A stretch of 64,000 nt of DNA from Siphonodentalium dalli (Eukaryota; Mollusca; Scaphopoda; Gadilida; Siphonodentaliidae). The position numbers and the translations under genes are program-made. The notes under the pieces are model-generated. The model saw only the letters and a program-made list of their open reading frames with translations, was not told the origin of the DNA and searched no databases. The DNA lies in contig CP136061.1 of assembly GCA_032622095.1 (NCBI GenBank), forward strand, positions 46,447,797 through 46,511,796, in the 5' to 3' direction. Below are positions 34,001 through 43,989 of the stretch, in pieces; the stretch's first letter is position 1, and each line of letters starts with the position of its first letter.

Positions 34001-37000
34001 ATTGGATCATCATGAAATTTGTCATGGATGTTAACAATGACATGTAGATGGGAACGAGTCAGTTGGCAAAAAACATGGCTGCCAGCAGACATCTTGTATT
34101 TCAAAATTCAGTCCATTCGCATGGGCTACAGACTGGAGTTTTCTTTTGATCATCATGAAATTTGTCATGATTGTTAATATTGACATGTAGATGGAAACTT
34201 TTCATTTTGGGGTTATTCGGCCATAAAACATGGCTGGTGGCAGCCATCTTGGATTTTACTCTTTGCATAACTAAATCCTACAGGTCGTACCTTTGGTCGG
34301 ATCATCGTGAAATTTCTTTTGGCTGTTAACATTGACATGTAGATGGGAACGAGTCATTTTGGGCTCAATCGGCCATAAAACATTCCGCTGGCAGCTATCT
34401 TGGATTTTACTCTTTGCATGACTAAATCCTTTGGCAACACTACAGTCCACTTCCCTCATCTGATCATCACCAAACTTCATATTAAAGACATATTATGTAC
34501 TCATTCGGATACGTGAAACTAATAAGTTAGTATTCAGGCGCTATGCCAACTGGAGGAATATAGCATTCTATTAACATCGCCGAAAATTTCAGACAAATCG
34601 ACCTTACCACTTCATAGGAAACATCATCTGAACTACTCACAATTGTAAATATTTACTTCTCGATTCGGGGTGCTACTATCTGCGATAAGCTAACGAAAAC
34701 TATTTCTCCATCGAGAGCCACTGTATTTAACAAATGTTAACAAATGTTTTTGAATTTCATTGGAAAACATAGCCGCCAGCAACCATCTTTTATTTTACTT
34801 TTTATATATCCCTTCATGTTGATAATTTGGTATTACTCAGACCTTTCAACTTTCCGCATTCCTAATTGGTCCATTGACTGTAACACATGAAATTATTCCC
34901 TTTCCAAGTTGAGCTACAGTGTCATTGACACATTCATTTATATCCATGAGGTTTGGTATAAACTCAGGAGTCATAATATTTTTCATTCTGTTTTGATTTT
35001 GCGCACTGATGGATGTGCGAAAAATAGTACTGTGTGAATTTAAATATGAGTAAGGTACCCTAGAGGCACAAATCATATGCAGACACCCAGAATTTAGCTC
35101 ACCAAAGACAAAGTCTATGATGGAGTCATAGTTATCACTCCTCGTCCATTTGTTTTAAAAATATTTTGCTACAGAACCACAAGACCCAACAGACTTATTT
35201 GGTGTTGTTGTTACTTAGGTGACTCAAATATACATTTTCTCCCAAAGATTGCAGTGGAACTCCTAATGCATCTTATGAAACCAACGGGCCCATTTGGTTT
35301 AAAAGTTTTATTAAACCATAACTTACAAGGCACACAGACTATTCAAGTCACACATGTTTTATTTAACCAGAGTAAACAAATACTGATTTATTCTTAGCCA
35401 TTATGTTTAATTCCAAAGTACCAACTTTGGAATTAAACATACAATTTCGGAACTGGACATAGTAAATATTTTCCAAACTATAGATTCCTTCTGTGTTTAT
35501 CAAGCTCTTATGGTAAGTCAAATAGATGCTTCATAAGTATGCATTCACAAACTGGGACCAATCCAACCAATAAATATGAATTGCATTAAAATCGACAGTG
35601 TCAGTGTGTGACATGTTTGTATTGTTCCACACACCTGTGTCACTTTAACATTGACACCTCTGAAACTACAAAAACAATAAAACCTAGACATGAGAAATCT
35701 CTGATTATGATAACTTAGAGACAAATAACTAATATTGAACTCAATATAAAGAGCGTTTATAATTAAATCACATGAAACCCAACAGTTGTTAATGCTTTAT
35801 ATACCACGCATAAGTACATATCACACACTTGCTTGAAACTAACTTTTATTTTACTGTTAAAGATCGTACAACACCAGTAAAATTTGAAAAATATATAACT
35901 TATATAAATGGTGTGGATGTTTAATTCAGGTACAATGTATATCATAAACTCGATTTGGTGCTTGTTGCTCATTTTATTTAAATTCCTGATTGATTCTGAA
36001 ACTGCCATTAGAGCAGGGTGCTCTGCCTGGTACCTCTTGTTTCAAGTGTCATCGGGCATCCTCCTTTACTCACACATGTGAGTCACACAAATCTGATGGT
36101 TTGTTTCGTCAATGTCTCCAATTCAGTTGTAATCATTTATCTTGTTCATCCGTCCATCTGTCAACAATTGTTTTAACCCTTTCTATACCAATTACTCAGT
36201 GATGATTAGTTATTCTATTGGAAATGTTCAGATAATAAGTTCAACTAACGACAATAGGGTCACTTGAAATTATAGAATATAGAAATGGGCTCCATCCATC
36301 CGTGAGTCCATGAGTCTAGCCGTGTGTCCGACCGTGAGTCTAGCCATTCGTGAGTCCATCTTCCCATAACAACTTTGAAGCTCTATAGCTTGGTCATCGT
36401 CAATCAGATTTCAGTATATTGGTGAAGCAACATGGGGGAAAGAGTATTTACAAAAAGCAGGTTTTGTCCATTTTTTCCAGAGTTATGGCCCTTATTATAT
36501 AAATGGGATTCACTGTGAAAATGGATTTACTCTTTGCCTGACTAAATTCGTTGGGAAAACCTACTGGCCACATCCTTCATCAAATCATCACCAAACTTCG
36601 TATGGACCTTTGGGGTGGTCTCTGGATGGGATCTGTCTATTTTGTTTCTCAAAAAATGGCCACCACCAGCCATGTTGTTTATCTGGAATTGCATTTTTGT
36701 TTTGTCCATCCATGCATATATCTCAACCAATGGTTATAGGATTTAAATGAAATTTAATATGGAGCTTCACCATGACTGCTTGCAAAATTGGGACAAATGG
36801 CGTCGTTCAGTTTTTCCATTTTTGAGTTATCCTTTGTTTATCTGGAAATCATTTCTTTTTGTCTGTTCAAGCAGATGCATGGGTTGTCAGGTCTGAATGC
36901 AATTTGGTATGGATGTTCGCCATAATGAATGCTTTTAAAGGAATGCCAAATGGCATTGTTTGCATTTTCAATATATATTTTCAAAAGGGGAATAACTCTA

Positions 37001-40000
37001 TATCTTTATATATAGAGTTATTCCCCTTCCATTGAAAATAATGAAATTTTAGCACAGAAAATCATTTCGGTATCTCAACAAAAACAACATGTTTACAGTT
37101 TATTACACTGTATAAGTTGACACTACAATGTTTTGGAGATTCCTCTTTCAAATGGTAATATAAAATGGCATATACTTTATATAAAATTATCTGGGGCCGG
37201 TTCGAACATTAAGAGGGCCTTTAATTATAGTCTACATTGTAATTTTCAGTGAGGTGCATGATGTTTGGATTCGGTGATGACCAGAATCCTTACACAGAAT
37301 CAGTGGACCTGCTCGAAGATTTAGTTATCGAGTACATAACTGAAATAGTAAGTGTGATCTTTATCATTCTTATCTGGTTATGATTCTCAGACCTGGGCAA
37401 GCCTTGAAATATATCTGTAATTTGCGGTAATGAGGTCCCCAGAGGGAGAATTTAGTGATGCTACCCACACAGCGGGCTAACATCACCAAATTCACCCTCT
37501 GGGGAGTGACCTCATTCTTCTTAGGCCTCATCTTCTTGGAAGTATCTATAGTCTTAACTTAATATTGGGGACCTGCGAATATTCGAGATTCGATTCGATG
37601 TCGATATCGGGCACCCGATTCGAAATCGACACCGAATCGGTCCGCTGATTCGGATATTTTCGAATCGGTGTTACTTTGGTGTAGTCTCGTTTTGTGCATC
37701 TAAATAACACATGCCAAATGACCTGAACTCACAGAAATTGAAGCACAATGTTGCTTCGATCCCAACCCGTGACGGTGATCAATCACCGCATATATTTGTA
37801 ATCTGTATCGACACTATGTAAATTGGCAAACAATGTCAATCACTAGAGCTCTGATTCGATTCGAGATTCGATTCGATGTCGATATCAGGAAGGAGATTCG
37901 ATATCAAGATTGGATTCGATGCAAAATCCCTGATTCGCAGATCCCTACTTAACATTGTTTTTAGTTACATTTTCCATTCTGTTCAGTTTCTTTGTCCCCT
38001 AATTTTCAGACGATAAAATGATTAATCGAGGTGACAAAGGGGTGAACATCACCAAATTCAACTGGAGAACTTCAATCTGATCCTGTCTCCCATAGCAGTT
38101 GAGGCCTAAGCTGAATGAAGTTCCCAGAGAGTGAATTTGGTGACACTAGCCCGCCATGCGGGATAACATTGATCATTAAATTCAACCCCTGGGGACCTCA
38201 TTCTGCAAATATCAGACACACTATTTCCAGGCTTGCTTGTCCCCACACCCGCTTGTAAAGAGCAATCTTATTGGTTACAATGCCACGTCAAATCGCAATG
38301 TCCCACATCACCCTCGACACTTGATAGCATGGTTGGAGAGAACGTGCATGAAATATTGGGGGTACATGAGTGCGTGATACATCGGTGTACATCAATAACC
38401 TTCGAACTGGCAGTTTCAACCAGTCAGAACGTTGCTCTAGCAACCTGGCACTAGGGCCCTGCGTATCGGGGATTTTCATTTGGAATCGAATTGAATCGGG
38501 TAAGAGATTCGAAATCGCATTGAATCTCGAATCGAATCGTTCTATCAAGTGTATCAACTAGGCCTGTAACGATTCATCGCGATTTCGATGCATCGCAATT
38601 CGTCATTCACGATTCCATACGCGATTCATTTGACTGTAATTTCGATATACTACGATACAGTTCCGCTATTATGCAGTTACCATACGAAGTCAATCGGGTC
38701 CCCTCGTTCGTTTCCGTAAGCTGTGAATGCTTACGAAGTGTTATCGGAAGTGAATCTGTAAATTTCGTTGTTTCCGTGAGCTCGCACTTTGACCTTTGAC
38801 ACAAACGTTGGCGGAAGTGAAATGACTGACCTCCGTAACCTAGCCTCAGACTGTAAGCCATGCTCTGAATGGTTTAATTTGATGAACTGCTGTGATTTCA
38901 ACCAATCAAATACTAGTATATTGGATATATCGTCTGCGGCAAAACAACAACACGTGGGCCGTGGAAAGATGTCTGCTCAAAGCTTAAAACTTGTCAATCC
39001 GCCAGCGGTCTACAGGTCGAAAGTCTGGCAATATTTCGGTTTTGGGACGTACACCGTTGAACTTGAAGAGGATGGACGCATTAAGACAGACAGAACTAAA
39101 ACGATCTGCAAATTATGTTCGATGGCAACCTCTTACAAGACTGGTGTTACGACCAACATGTAAAAACCTAGCATAACTTCAATGCCTCATGAATAAGAAC
39201 ATCAACTTCGGGTGAACTTACTTACAAACACTTCGGTTCGCTTCTGACAGTGTTATCTGTTACATGTTGTGAGTTGTGACTAATGTCACATTGTTGTGTT
39301 GAATTACTGTTGATTAAAATATGAAATGAATTTTTAAAATAAGACTTGAATCACTGTTGCATGAGTTTCGGATTGAAAATTAGCTTTTCTGACAATATAC
39401 TCAGATATAACTATGAGCATAATACAAAGTAGTGTATAAGAGCCCAGCTGCCCAGCGACATTTCGTCATGTGCCATTATTAGGCATATAGTTTAATGGTG
39501 CATGGCGAACTGTCGCTGGGTGCTTACTTGTCAATAGTTATATCTGAGTATATTGTCAGAAAAGCTCATTTTCAGTCAGAAACTCCAGCAACTGACTGCC
39601 AACTGTGAAATGATATACTGTTCATCATTCTACGATAACACCTGAGAGTTGTGCAAATTTGGAGTGTTGAACTTGAATAGCTATTTACTCGTGGGATCAA
39701 ATTTTGCGTATCGCGATACTTATCGTATCGTTGGCCCCGTATCGCGATACGTATCGTATCGTGACCAAGTGTATCGTTACAGGCCTAGTATCAACAATGA
39801 AGAGGGGATCAGTTTGGTAAACACTTAAATTGGTAGCTGTAACTGATCTTCAATGGATTGTATATTACCTAACAATATTAATAACTGATCTTCAATGGAT
39901 TGTATATTACCTAACAGTATTAAAGCGTCTTCTGCGCAATATGCATGCATCTCATTTTCCTAATTAATATTGATGGATGTGAATCTTTGAATGCGATGAA

Positions 40001-42134
40001 TGGTGGATGGGGAGTAACTCATACAACGTGCTTTCAAACTTTTTAGTCATCAACTTCGTCGATCTCAGTGTTGTACAGAAATCTTCCATTTGAGTTGTAT
40101 CTCTCTAAACTCCTTGACCTATGGCATTATACCGGTATATGGGATGGAGACTTGTGAGGTTTTCCGATTGCATGACTGGCTGTAATTCCCTTGTGCCATC
40201 CCAACTCCTGGAATCCGGAGTCATGTTTGGTTTACATCATCTTAGTGAGATTATAATGAATTTGTCAGTCTATTTATGGATCACTTGTGAATGTGCTATC
40301 TGAGCATGCATTCGCTAGTATCGCAAAGTTTCTTAGCATAAGAGGAATGTTGCAAGTACTCTAGCTGTAGTCTATAGAAACCATGGGAACGTGGTCAATG
40401 TACCTGAGAGAACAGATTCGATCAAATTTGAATCAGGACAGCCAATTTCGAATCAAATAGAATCAGAAAAAAATATTCTGAATCGCATCCAATCAATTCA
40501 ATATGCAGGGCCCTACCTGGCACCTGATTATCTCCTTAATGTGTGTGACGTCTCCTGACGTCCGATCCATTGGTCAGCTACTGAATTCTTATTTGTGTGA
40601 ATTAATGTGAGGACTGATGAAAACCATGCCATTGTTGTGGGGAGAAATTTGATTCTCTGGCAATATCGCGTGAGATATTTGAGGCGAACGACTGTTCAGT
40701 TCACCTAAAGGTTACCGAAAATGAAAATGACGCAAACGAAAACCAGGTCGCGCCAAATTTTTCTGTACTGTACATGTAGGTCTCGAGGTCACTGATTTTG
40801 GTCAATGAGTTGCACATTAGTAGTTAATAATAGCAGCTGTGGTGATTATAACAATTTGTGTAACTCTTCTGATAACCTAAAGGTTACCTAAGCACAAAGC
40901 AGGCAAACGAAAAATAGGTTAAAAAAATTAGGAAATCTGCAGTCCTGATCATTCGGCTCTGCTTCAGGTCCAAAATGGACATCCAGGTATCAAATCTCCA
41001 TGTAGATAACTTATAATCAGTATATCATCCAGGTATCAAATCTCCATGTAGATAACTTATAATCAGTATATCATCCAGGTATCAAATCTCCATGTAGATA
41101 ACTTATAATCAGTATATCATCCAGGTATCAAATCTCCATGTAGATAACTTATAATCAGTATATCATCCAGGTATCAAATCTCCATGTAGATAACTTATAA
41201 TCAGTATATCATCCAGGTATCAAATCTCCATGTAGATAACTTATAATCAGTATATCATCCAGGTATCAAATCTCCATGTAGATAACTTATAATCAGTATA
41301 TCATCCAGGTATCAAATCTCCATGTAGATAACTTATAATCAGTATATCATCCAGGTATCAAATCTCCATGTAGATAACTTATAATCAGTATATCATTTTT
41401 CAAGCCGTACAGATTTCCCTAAATTGAGTTATTCATCAACCTCGAAATGTTCTGATTAATGATTACCTATCAAGCCTGAGTTTAGTGTGCCTGTCATTTG
41501 CAGAATGAGGTCCCCAGAGGGTGAATTTAGTGACGCTATCCCACACAGCAGCCTAGCATCACTAAATTCACCCTCTGGGGACCTCATTCTGCTTAGGCCT
41601 CATCTTCTATGGAAAGTTTCTTTATTATAAAATTTCTATAGAAACTTCTGCACATATAATAGATTCTATTTCTTTTTTAGTTTAGTTTCTCTATATCCCC
41701 AAATTGGCAGATGACACATTGCATATTGTATGATAATCGAGGTTCCCAATGGGGGTAGATCACAATATTCGCCATTTGGGAACTTCAATCTGAGTCTATG
41801 TCTCCCATAGCATATGAGGCCATGCAGAATGAGGTCCCCAGAGGGTGAATTTAGTTATGGATAGCGGGCTAGTATCACTAAATTCACCCTCTGGGGACCT
41901 CATTCTGCAAATGGCAGGCACCTTATTCTCAGGCTTGTTACCTATTCTCATTTACAGACAAAGAAGGGTATGGATGTTGGGCGTGCTGGAAGGATAAGTG
42001 TTGAAGATATCATATTCCTAATAAGGAAAGACCCAAAGAAATACTCACGTGTCAAGGAACTTTTGTTAATGAATGAGGAACTGAGGAAAGCTAGGAAAGC
42101 CTTCGATGAGATAAAATATGCCAACACGAAATGA
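30965..42134 (+). CDS. TAF13: TAF13, TFIID subunit 13 (three exons; 5' exon not found)
   Basis: TAF13 is a small histone-fold subunit of general factor TFIID that pairs with TAF11 in the nucleus for RNA polymerase II initiation. Joining 30965-31031, 37250-37347 and 41958-42134 gives a continuous 113-residue frame. It has an acidic and lysine-rich start (FEDEAEEED, KKKK), FSKELRCMMFGFGDDQNPYT, SVDLLEDLVIEYITEI, then DIIFLIRKDPKKYSRVKELL and NEELRKARKAFDE. The order and spacing match animal TAF13 (about 124 residues), so only the first few residues are missing. All visible splice borders are AG/GT and phases agree (1, then 0). The first exon should lie upstream of 30965 and may be beyond what I could recognise. 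The introns hold nested hAT elements, MITEs, tandem-unit elements and a 46-bp array. Confidence 0.93.
31052..31217. repeat. Long imperfect palindrome in TAF13 intron
   Basis: Arms of about 75-80 bp pair around AGACACTCAGTGTC. The inner arm is GTCCAGGTTGTGGTGAAAAG / CTTTTCACCACAACCTGGAC. Outer parts pair with small gaps. It probably represents a foldback MITE. GAGTCCAATATGAC recurs in a second folded region at 31484-31560. Confidence 0.85.
31484..31560. repeat. Second hairpin sharing GAGTCCAATATGAC
   Basis: AAAAAGTCATATTGCACAC faces GGAGTCCAATATGAC and TCCACATGACTTTTTC. It is related to the core of the palindrome at 31052-31217. Confidence 0.6.
31812..31852. repeat. Hairpin
   Basis: TTTGTTCTGCTTGGTGTAAA pairs with TTTACATCGAGCAGAACAAA with few mismatches. 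Function unknown. The rest of 31561-32132 shows nothing else. Confidence 0.7.
32133..33364. mobile_element. TTAA-bounded element with a nested insertion
   Basis: The left end is TTAAAGACATATACCATTG and the right end GGAGTGTTTCACATCACTTTAA. The same ends bound the intact 376-bp copy at 46496-46871. The size difference is explained by a separate insertion at about 32338-33228. No protein is encoded. Confidence 0.75.
32338..33228. mobile_element. TIR element nested in the TTAA element
   Basis: The left end GTGGTTACACTAGACCCCGA and the inverted right end TTGGTGTAACCTAGAGCCCG share CTAGAnCCCGAAGCC. Both ends carry GC-rich GGCTGGCGGCGG / CCGGCTCAG-type motifs in otherwise AT-rich DNA. The 46496-46871 copy lacks this block. 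A target duplication was not resolved. Confidence 0.6.
33379..34931 (+). mobile_element. Tandem-unit element, TAGCTCAAC family, complete
   Basis: The 5' hairpin is TAGCTCAAATTTAC / GTTTGAGCTA (33379-33410), followed by ATCGTCCGTGC. About six units of 150-180 bp share CATCATGAAATTTGTCATGG and CAGCCATCTTGGATTTTAC. The 3' end has CAAGTTGAGCTA then hairpin AGTGTCATTGACAC (34918-34931). A TTAA-element copy is nested at 34492-34745. Confidence 0.75.
34492..34745. mobile_element. TTAA element copy, right end lost, nested
   Basis: It begins TTAAAGACATATTATGTACT and follows the 46496 copy through ATGCCAACTGGAGGAAT and TGTAAATATTTACT. It stops near 34745 without the CACATCACTTTAA end. Confidence 0.7.
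35093..35310 (+). mobile_element. AGCTCACC-family 5' fragment
   Basis: TTTAGCTCACCAAAGAC and the inverse-like GTCTATGATGGAGTCATAG form a decayed 5' hairpin, followed by CACTCCTCGTCCATTTG as at 27852. Only part of a unit follows. Confidence 0.6.
35403..35440. repeat. 17-bp-stem hairpin
   Basis: ATGTTTAATTCCAAAGT and ACTTTGGAATTAAACAT are perfect inverses separated by ACCA. Function unknown. The remainder of 35311-36289 has no recognised feature. Confidence 0.85.
36290..37026 (+). repeat. Degenerate tandem-unit element ending in a hairpin
   Basis: A CCATCCGTGAGTCC / GTCTAGCC-rich tract (36292-36362) precedes about three units of ~150 bp. The block ends in a near-perfect hairpin, GGGGAATAACTCTATAT / ATATAGAGTTATTCCCC (36987-37025). 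Same general design as the other tandem-unit elements, but a matching 5' end was not found. Confidence 0.55.
37250..37347 (+). CDS. TAF13: TAF13 exon encoding the first histone-fold helices
   Basis: Acceptor TTGTAATTTTCAG, donor GTAAGTG. It encodes LRCMMFGFGDDQNPYTESVD and the helix LLEDLVIEYITEI. This is the most conserved part of the protein. A double-hairpin MITE begins 50 bp downstream, inside the intron. Confidence 0.95.
37398..38235. mobile_element. Double-hairpin MITE, copy 5, with nested hAT MITE
   Basis: The left end is CAAGCCTTGAAATATATCTG and the right end CACACTATTTCCAGGCTTG. The hairpins are at 37427-37516 and 38114-38205. A separate hAT-like element at 37566-37947 sits in the spacer. 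Confidence 0.85.
37566..37947. mobile_element. hAT-like MITE (382 bp)
   Basis: Ends are TGGGGACCTGCGAAT and, inverted, TAGGGATCTGCGAATC. Flanks are CTTAATAT (37558-37565) and CTTAACAT (37948-37955), an 8-bp duplication with one change; the uninterrupted spacer elsewhere has a single copy. Both ends are rich in GATTCGAATCG-like motifs. 8-bp duplications and TAGGG ends are hAT hallmarks. Confidence 0.8.
38969..39163 (+). pseudogene. BED zinc-finger fragment of a hAT transposase
   Basis: The frame (open from 38789; the likely native ATG is at 38969) encodes SKVWQYFGF, then KTDRTKTICKLCSMATSYK and TTNM. This is the DNA-binding BED finger with its CxxC pair. It stops just before the expected downstream histidines, at AACATGTAAAAAC, which could be an exon end with a GT donor. 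The catalytic RNase H-like domain and dimerisation domain are absent. Confidence 0.8.
39371..39577. repeat. Palindromic insertion inside the inner hAT
   Basis: TTTTCTGACAATATACTCAG and CTGAGTATATTGTCAGAAAA are exact inverses at the ends. Inner pairs CCCAGCGACA / TGTCGCTGGG extend the fold. It is a third level of nesting, a foldback MITE of about 207 bp. Confidence 0.85.
40678..40922. repeat. Dispersed repeat shared with 10078-10393
   Basis: GAGGCGAACGACTGTTCAGT start, AACTCTTCTGATAACCTAAAG and GCAAACGAAAAATAGGTTA end. It is the second copy, shorter by internal gaps. Confidence 0.7.
40981..41394. repeat. 46-bp tandem repeat, nine identical copies
   Basis: Nine head-to-tail units begin ATCCAGGTATCAAATCTCCA and end CAGTATATC. 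I see no difference between copies, so the array is very young or homogenised. It is in TAF13 intron 3, about 560 bp before the last exon. There are no spacers, so it is not a CRISPR-like array. Confidence 0.97.
41471..41937. mobile_element. Double-hairpin MITE, copy 6, intact, abutting a splice acceptor
   Basis: Ends CAAGCCTGAGTTTAGTGTGC and inverted CAAGCCTGAGAATAAGGTGC, flanked by perfect 8-bp duplications TTACCTAT (41463-41470 and 41938-41945). Hairpins lie at 41503-41590 and 41827-41906. The TAF13 acceptor AG is at 41956-41957, so the element landed about 12-20 bp upstream of the exon. Confidence 0.93.
41958..42134 (+). CDS. TAF13: TAF13 terminal exon
   Basis: Acceptor TTCTCATTTACAG. 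It encodes 58 residues from TKKGMDVGRAGRISVED through FLIRKDPKKYSRVKELL to YANTK and a TGA stop. The acceptor lies only 20 bp past the end of a MITE (41471-41937), so the MITE plus its target duplication supply the branch-point region. The last codons and 3' UTR are partly re-duplicated downstream. Confidence 0.95.
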   Translation, partial: TKKGMDVGRAGRISVEDIIFLIRKDPKKYSRVKELLLMNEELRKARKAFDEIKYANTK

Positions 42135-42385
42135 GGAGTGGAAAAAACTATACCCGGTATCTTGATGAACTGTTCATCTAGGCAGCTTGGCTTGACAAAG
42201 GCCATATGGTGCTGCCTTCAATAAGATAAAATGTCTAACACAAACTCAGGAGTCACAAAAACTATATGGTGATGAATTGTTTATCTAGGCAGCTTGGCTT
42301 GACACAGGCCATATGGTGTTGCCTTCAATGAGATAAAATATGCAACACAAAATGAGGAGTTTTGCAACACAAAATGAGGAGTGAA
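42110..42385. repeat. Tandem duplication of the TAF13 coding end and 3' UTR
   Basis: The motif CCTTCGATGAGATAAAATAT (end of CDS) recurs as CCTTCAATAAGATAAAATG (42215) and CCTTCAATGAGATAAAATAT (42325). AGGCAGCTTGGCTTGACA lies between copies. A short extra CAACACAAAATGAGGAGT follows at 42364. Units are about 105-115 bp. Confidence 0.85.
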
Positions 42386-43019
42386 CTAGTCATCTAGCAG
42401 TTGGCTGGACATGCCATGCACTAGTTGGCAGATCTCATGTTTGTTTTTTTCCGGTCACAGTATAGTGGTGATTTAGATCATGTTATGAATATATACTCTG
42501 GCTGCACCCGTAGAGATCATATTCACAAGTTCAAAACCTGAGAACTTTTGATGTTCTGATGGGGACTTTATAACACTGAAAAAATAACGCAGGTAATATA
42601 TTTATTTGTTGATACCTGTTACTTAACAATGTATTTAGTATGCGAAGGTCCCAGCCGAGATTGAATAATTTATGCGGCTGTCATTTGTGAAGCGATTTCG
42701 CTCCGTGTCGCCTACAATACTGACATTTCCCCAGGATAATTAATTTTTATGTTTATCACGAAATCTGCTAACAAAAGTCGCCTAACTCATGTAAGTTTGA
42801 GCTAGATGAGACTACTGATATGGTGAGGGACGTTGGCGTGCGTCTGGGTGGGCTGCAACAAACCTTATAACAGCCATTTATTGATGGATTCTGACCATTA
42901 TTGGTATCTGAGTTAATTGTCATGTGAGACGACTGCACACAGAAAATCTGGTCCACCCCGGCTTTCTAACCAGAGTTATGCGAACTTCCACCGATCTATA
43001 TTTATAGATGTTTGATGTC
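42386..43019. other. No recognised feature
   Basis: Likely 3' flank of TAF13; no canonical AATAAA close by was noticed. Confidence 0.4.
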
Positions 43020-43330
43020 CGTTAGTGCGATAACATGAAAAAAAATCAACCAACTTCATTAATATTTGGTATATGGATCTTTCACAACAATATCTGGAAT
43101 GAGTTTGAAAACCAGATTTGTCCGATCGTTTACGGCCCTTAATTTATCTATTTTGCAATTTTATGATCGTTATTGATAAAACATGATCAAATGTCAACCA
43201 ATTACTTTCATATCTGATATATGGACCTTTCACAACAATATCCTGATCTAGATCGAAAATCAGGTTTGTCTGATTCGTTTTTACCTGAGTTAACTCAGTT
43301 AAGACCCTTAGTGCTGATTAATGGTTCTTT
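43020..43330 (+). repeat. Two degenerate tandem units
   Basis: Units of about 148 bp share ATATGGATCTTTCACAACAATAT / ATATGGACCTTTCACAACAATAT and CCAGATTTGTCCGAT / CAGGTTTGTCTGAT. Similar in style to the tandem-unit elements; no ends seen. Confidence 0.6.
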
Positions 43331-43683
43331 AGTTTGTCCAATTTTAGTGATTCTCGGTCGACCAGATTCATTCTATCAGGAAAAAACTCGACCAGAGCCA
43401 TCTTTGATGCGCAACCCATGTTTCAATGTTATAAAGTTCCCCATCAGAACTTCAAAAACTTCCAAGCTTTTAAACTGGTGGAATATGATTGCTACAGGCA
43501 TAGCCAGAGTAGAGATGCATGACATGATTTAAGTGATGACGCAGTGGAGAGGAGCGTCTGGTTGACTGATATCATGGAACAGAATGATGCATCAGAAGGT
43601 CGATATACTTTTGTGTGGACATAGGCTTGATGTATTATGGAGAAATAAAGATGGTCTATCTCTTTCCATAACAAGTTTATATA

Positions 43684-43896
43684 CAGTAATGCTCTAATTA
43701 CTCGACCTCTTAACCACAGCAGAATTATGGGTAACTTTTCAGGATTTAGTTGGAAATATGGCTTGTTGCCATTCATCGGAAAGCTCTCGCCGAGAGCTTT
43801 CCGATGAATGGCAACAAGCCATATTTCCAACTAAATCCTGAAAAGTTACCCATAATTCTGCTGTGGTTAAGAGGTCGATTAATTAGAGCATTACTG
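43684..43896. mobile_element. 213-bp near-perfect palindromic MITE with TA target site
   Basis: CAGTAATGCTCTAATTACTC pairs with GAGCATTACTG at the other end. The arms of about 105 bp meet at CTCTCGCCGAGAG with about one mismatch, and TA flanks both sides. Sequence relatives are at 7069, 11066 and 11864. TA/CAGT termini suggest mobilisation by a Tc1/mariner-pogo enzyme. Confidence 0.92.
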
Positions 43897-43989
43897 TAGT
43901 TTCCTGGGTATAAAATAATAAATATGAATCGAAGAGATGATTCTCAGATGAAGAGCCCTGTCAGGAAACACTTCTATCAATTAATATTG

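Larger units (their letters stand above)
38559..39787 (+). mobile_element. hAT element, inner (1229 bp), transposase core deleted
   Basis: The ends TAGGCCTGTAACGATTCATC and, inverted, TAGGCCTGTAACGATACACT are flanked by perfect 8-bp duplications GTATCAAC (38551-38558 and 39788-39795). It keeps only the BED-finger exon of a transposase, so it is an internal-deletion derivative that would need an enzyme from elsewhere. Confidence 0.92.
38452..40515. mobile_element. hAT element, outer (2064 bp)
   Basis: The left end TAGGGCCCTGCGTATCGGGG and inverted right end TAGGGCCCTGCATATTG are flanked by perfect 8-bp duplications CCTGGCAC (38444-38451 and 40516-40523). Terminal sequence is full of GAATCGAAT motifs, like the hAT MITE at 37566. 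No transposase of its own is visible; it contains a second hAT at 38559-39787. A 43-bp direct repeat lies at 39844-39926. Confidence 0.9.

Noticed and set aside
40981-41394. Regular identical repeats resembling a CRISPR array
   Set aside because: Repeats are contiguous with no spacers, and the DNA is clearly eukaryotic.
43334-43522. 62-codon plus-strand ORF with a protein-like composition
   Set aside because: No family recognised; overlaps degenerate tandem units and has no clear splice partners.
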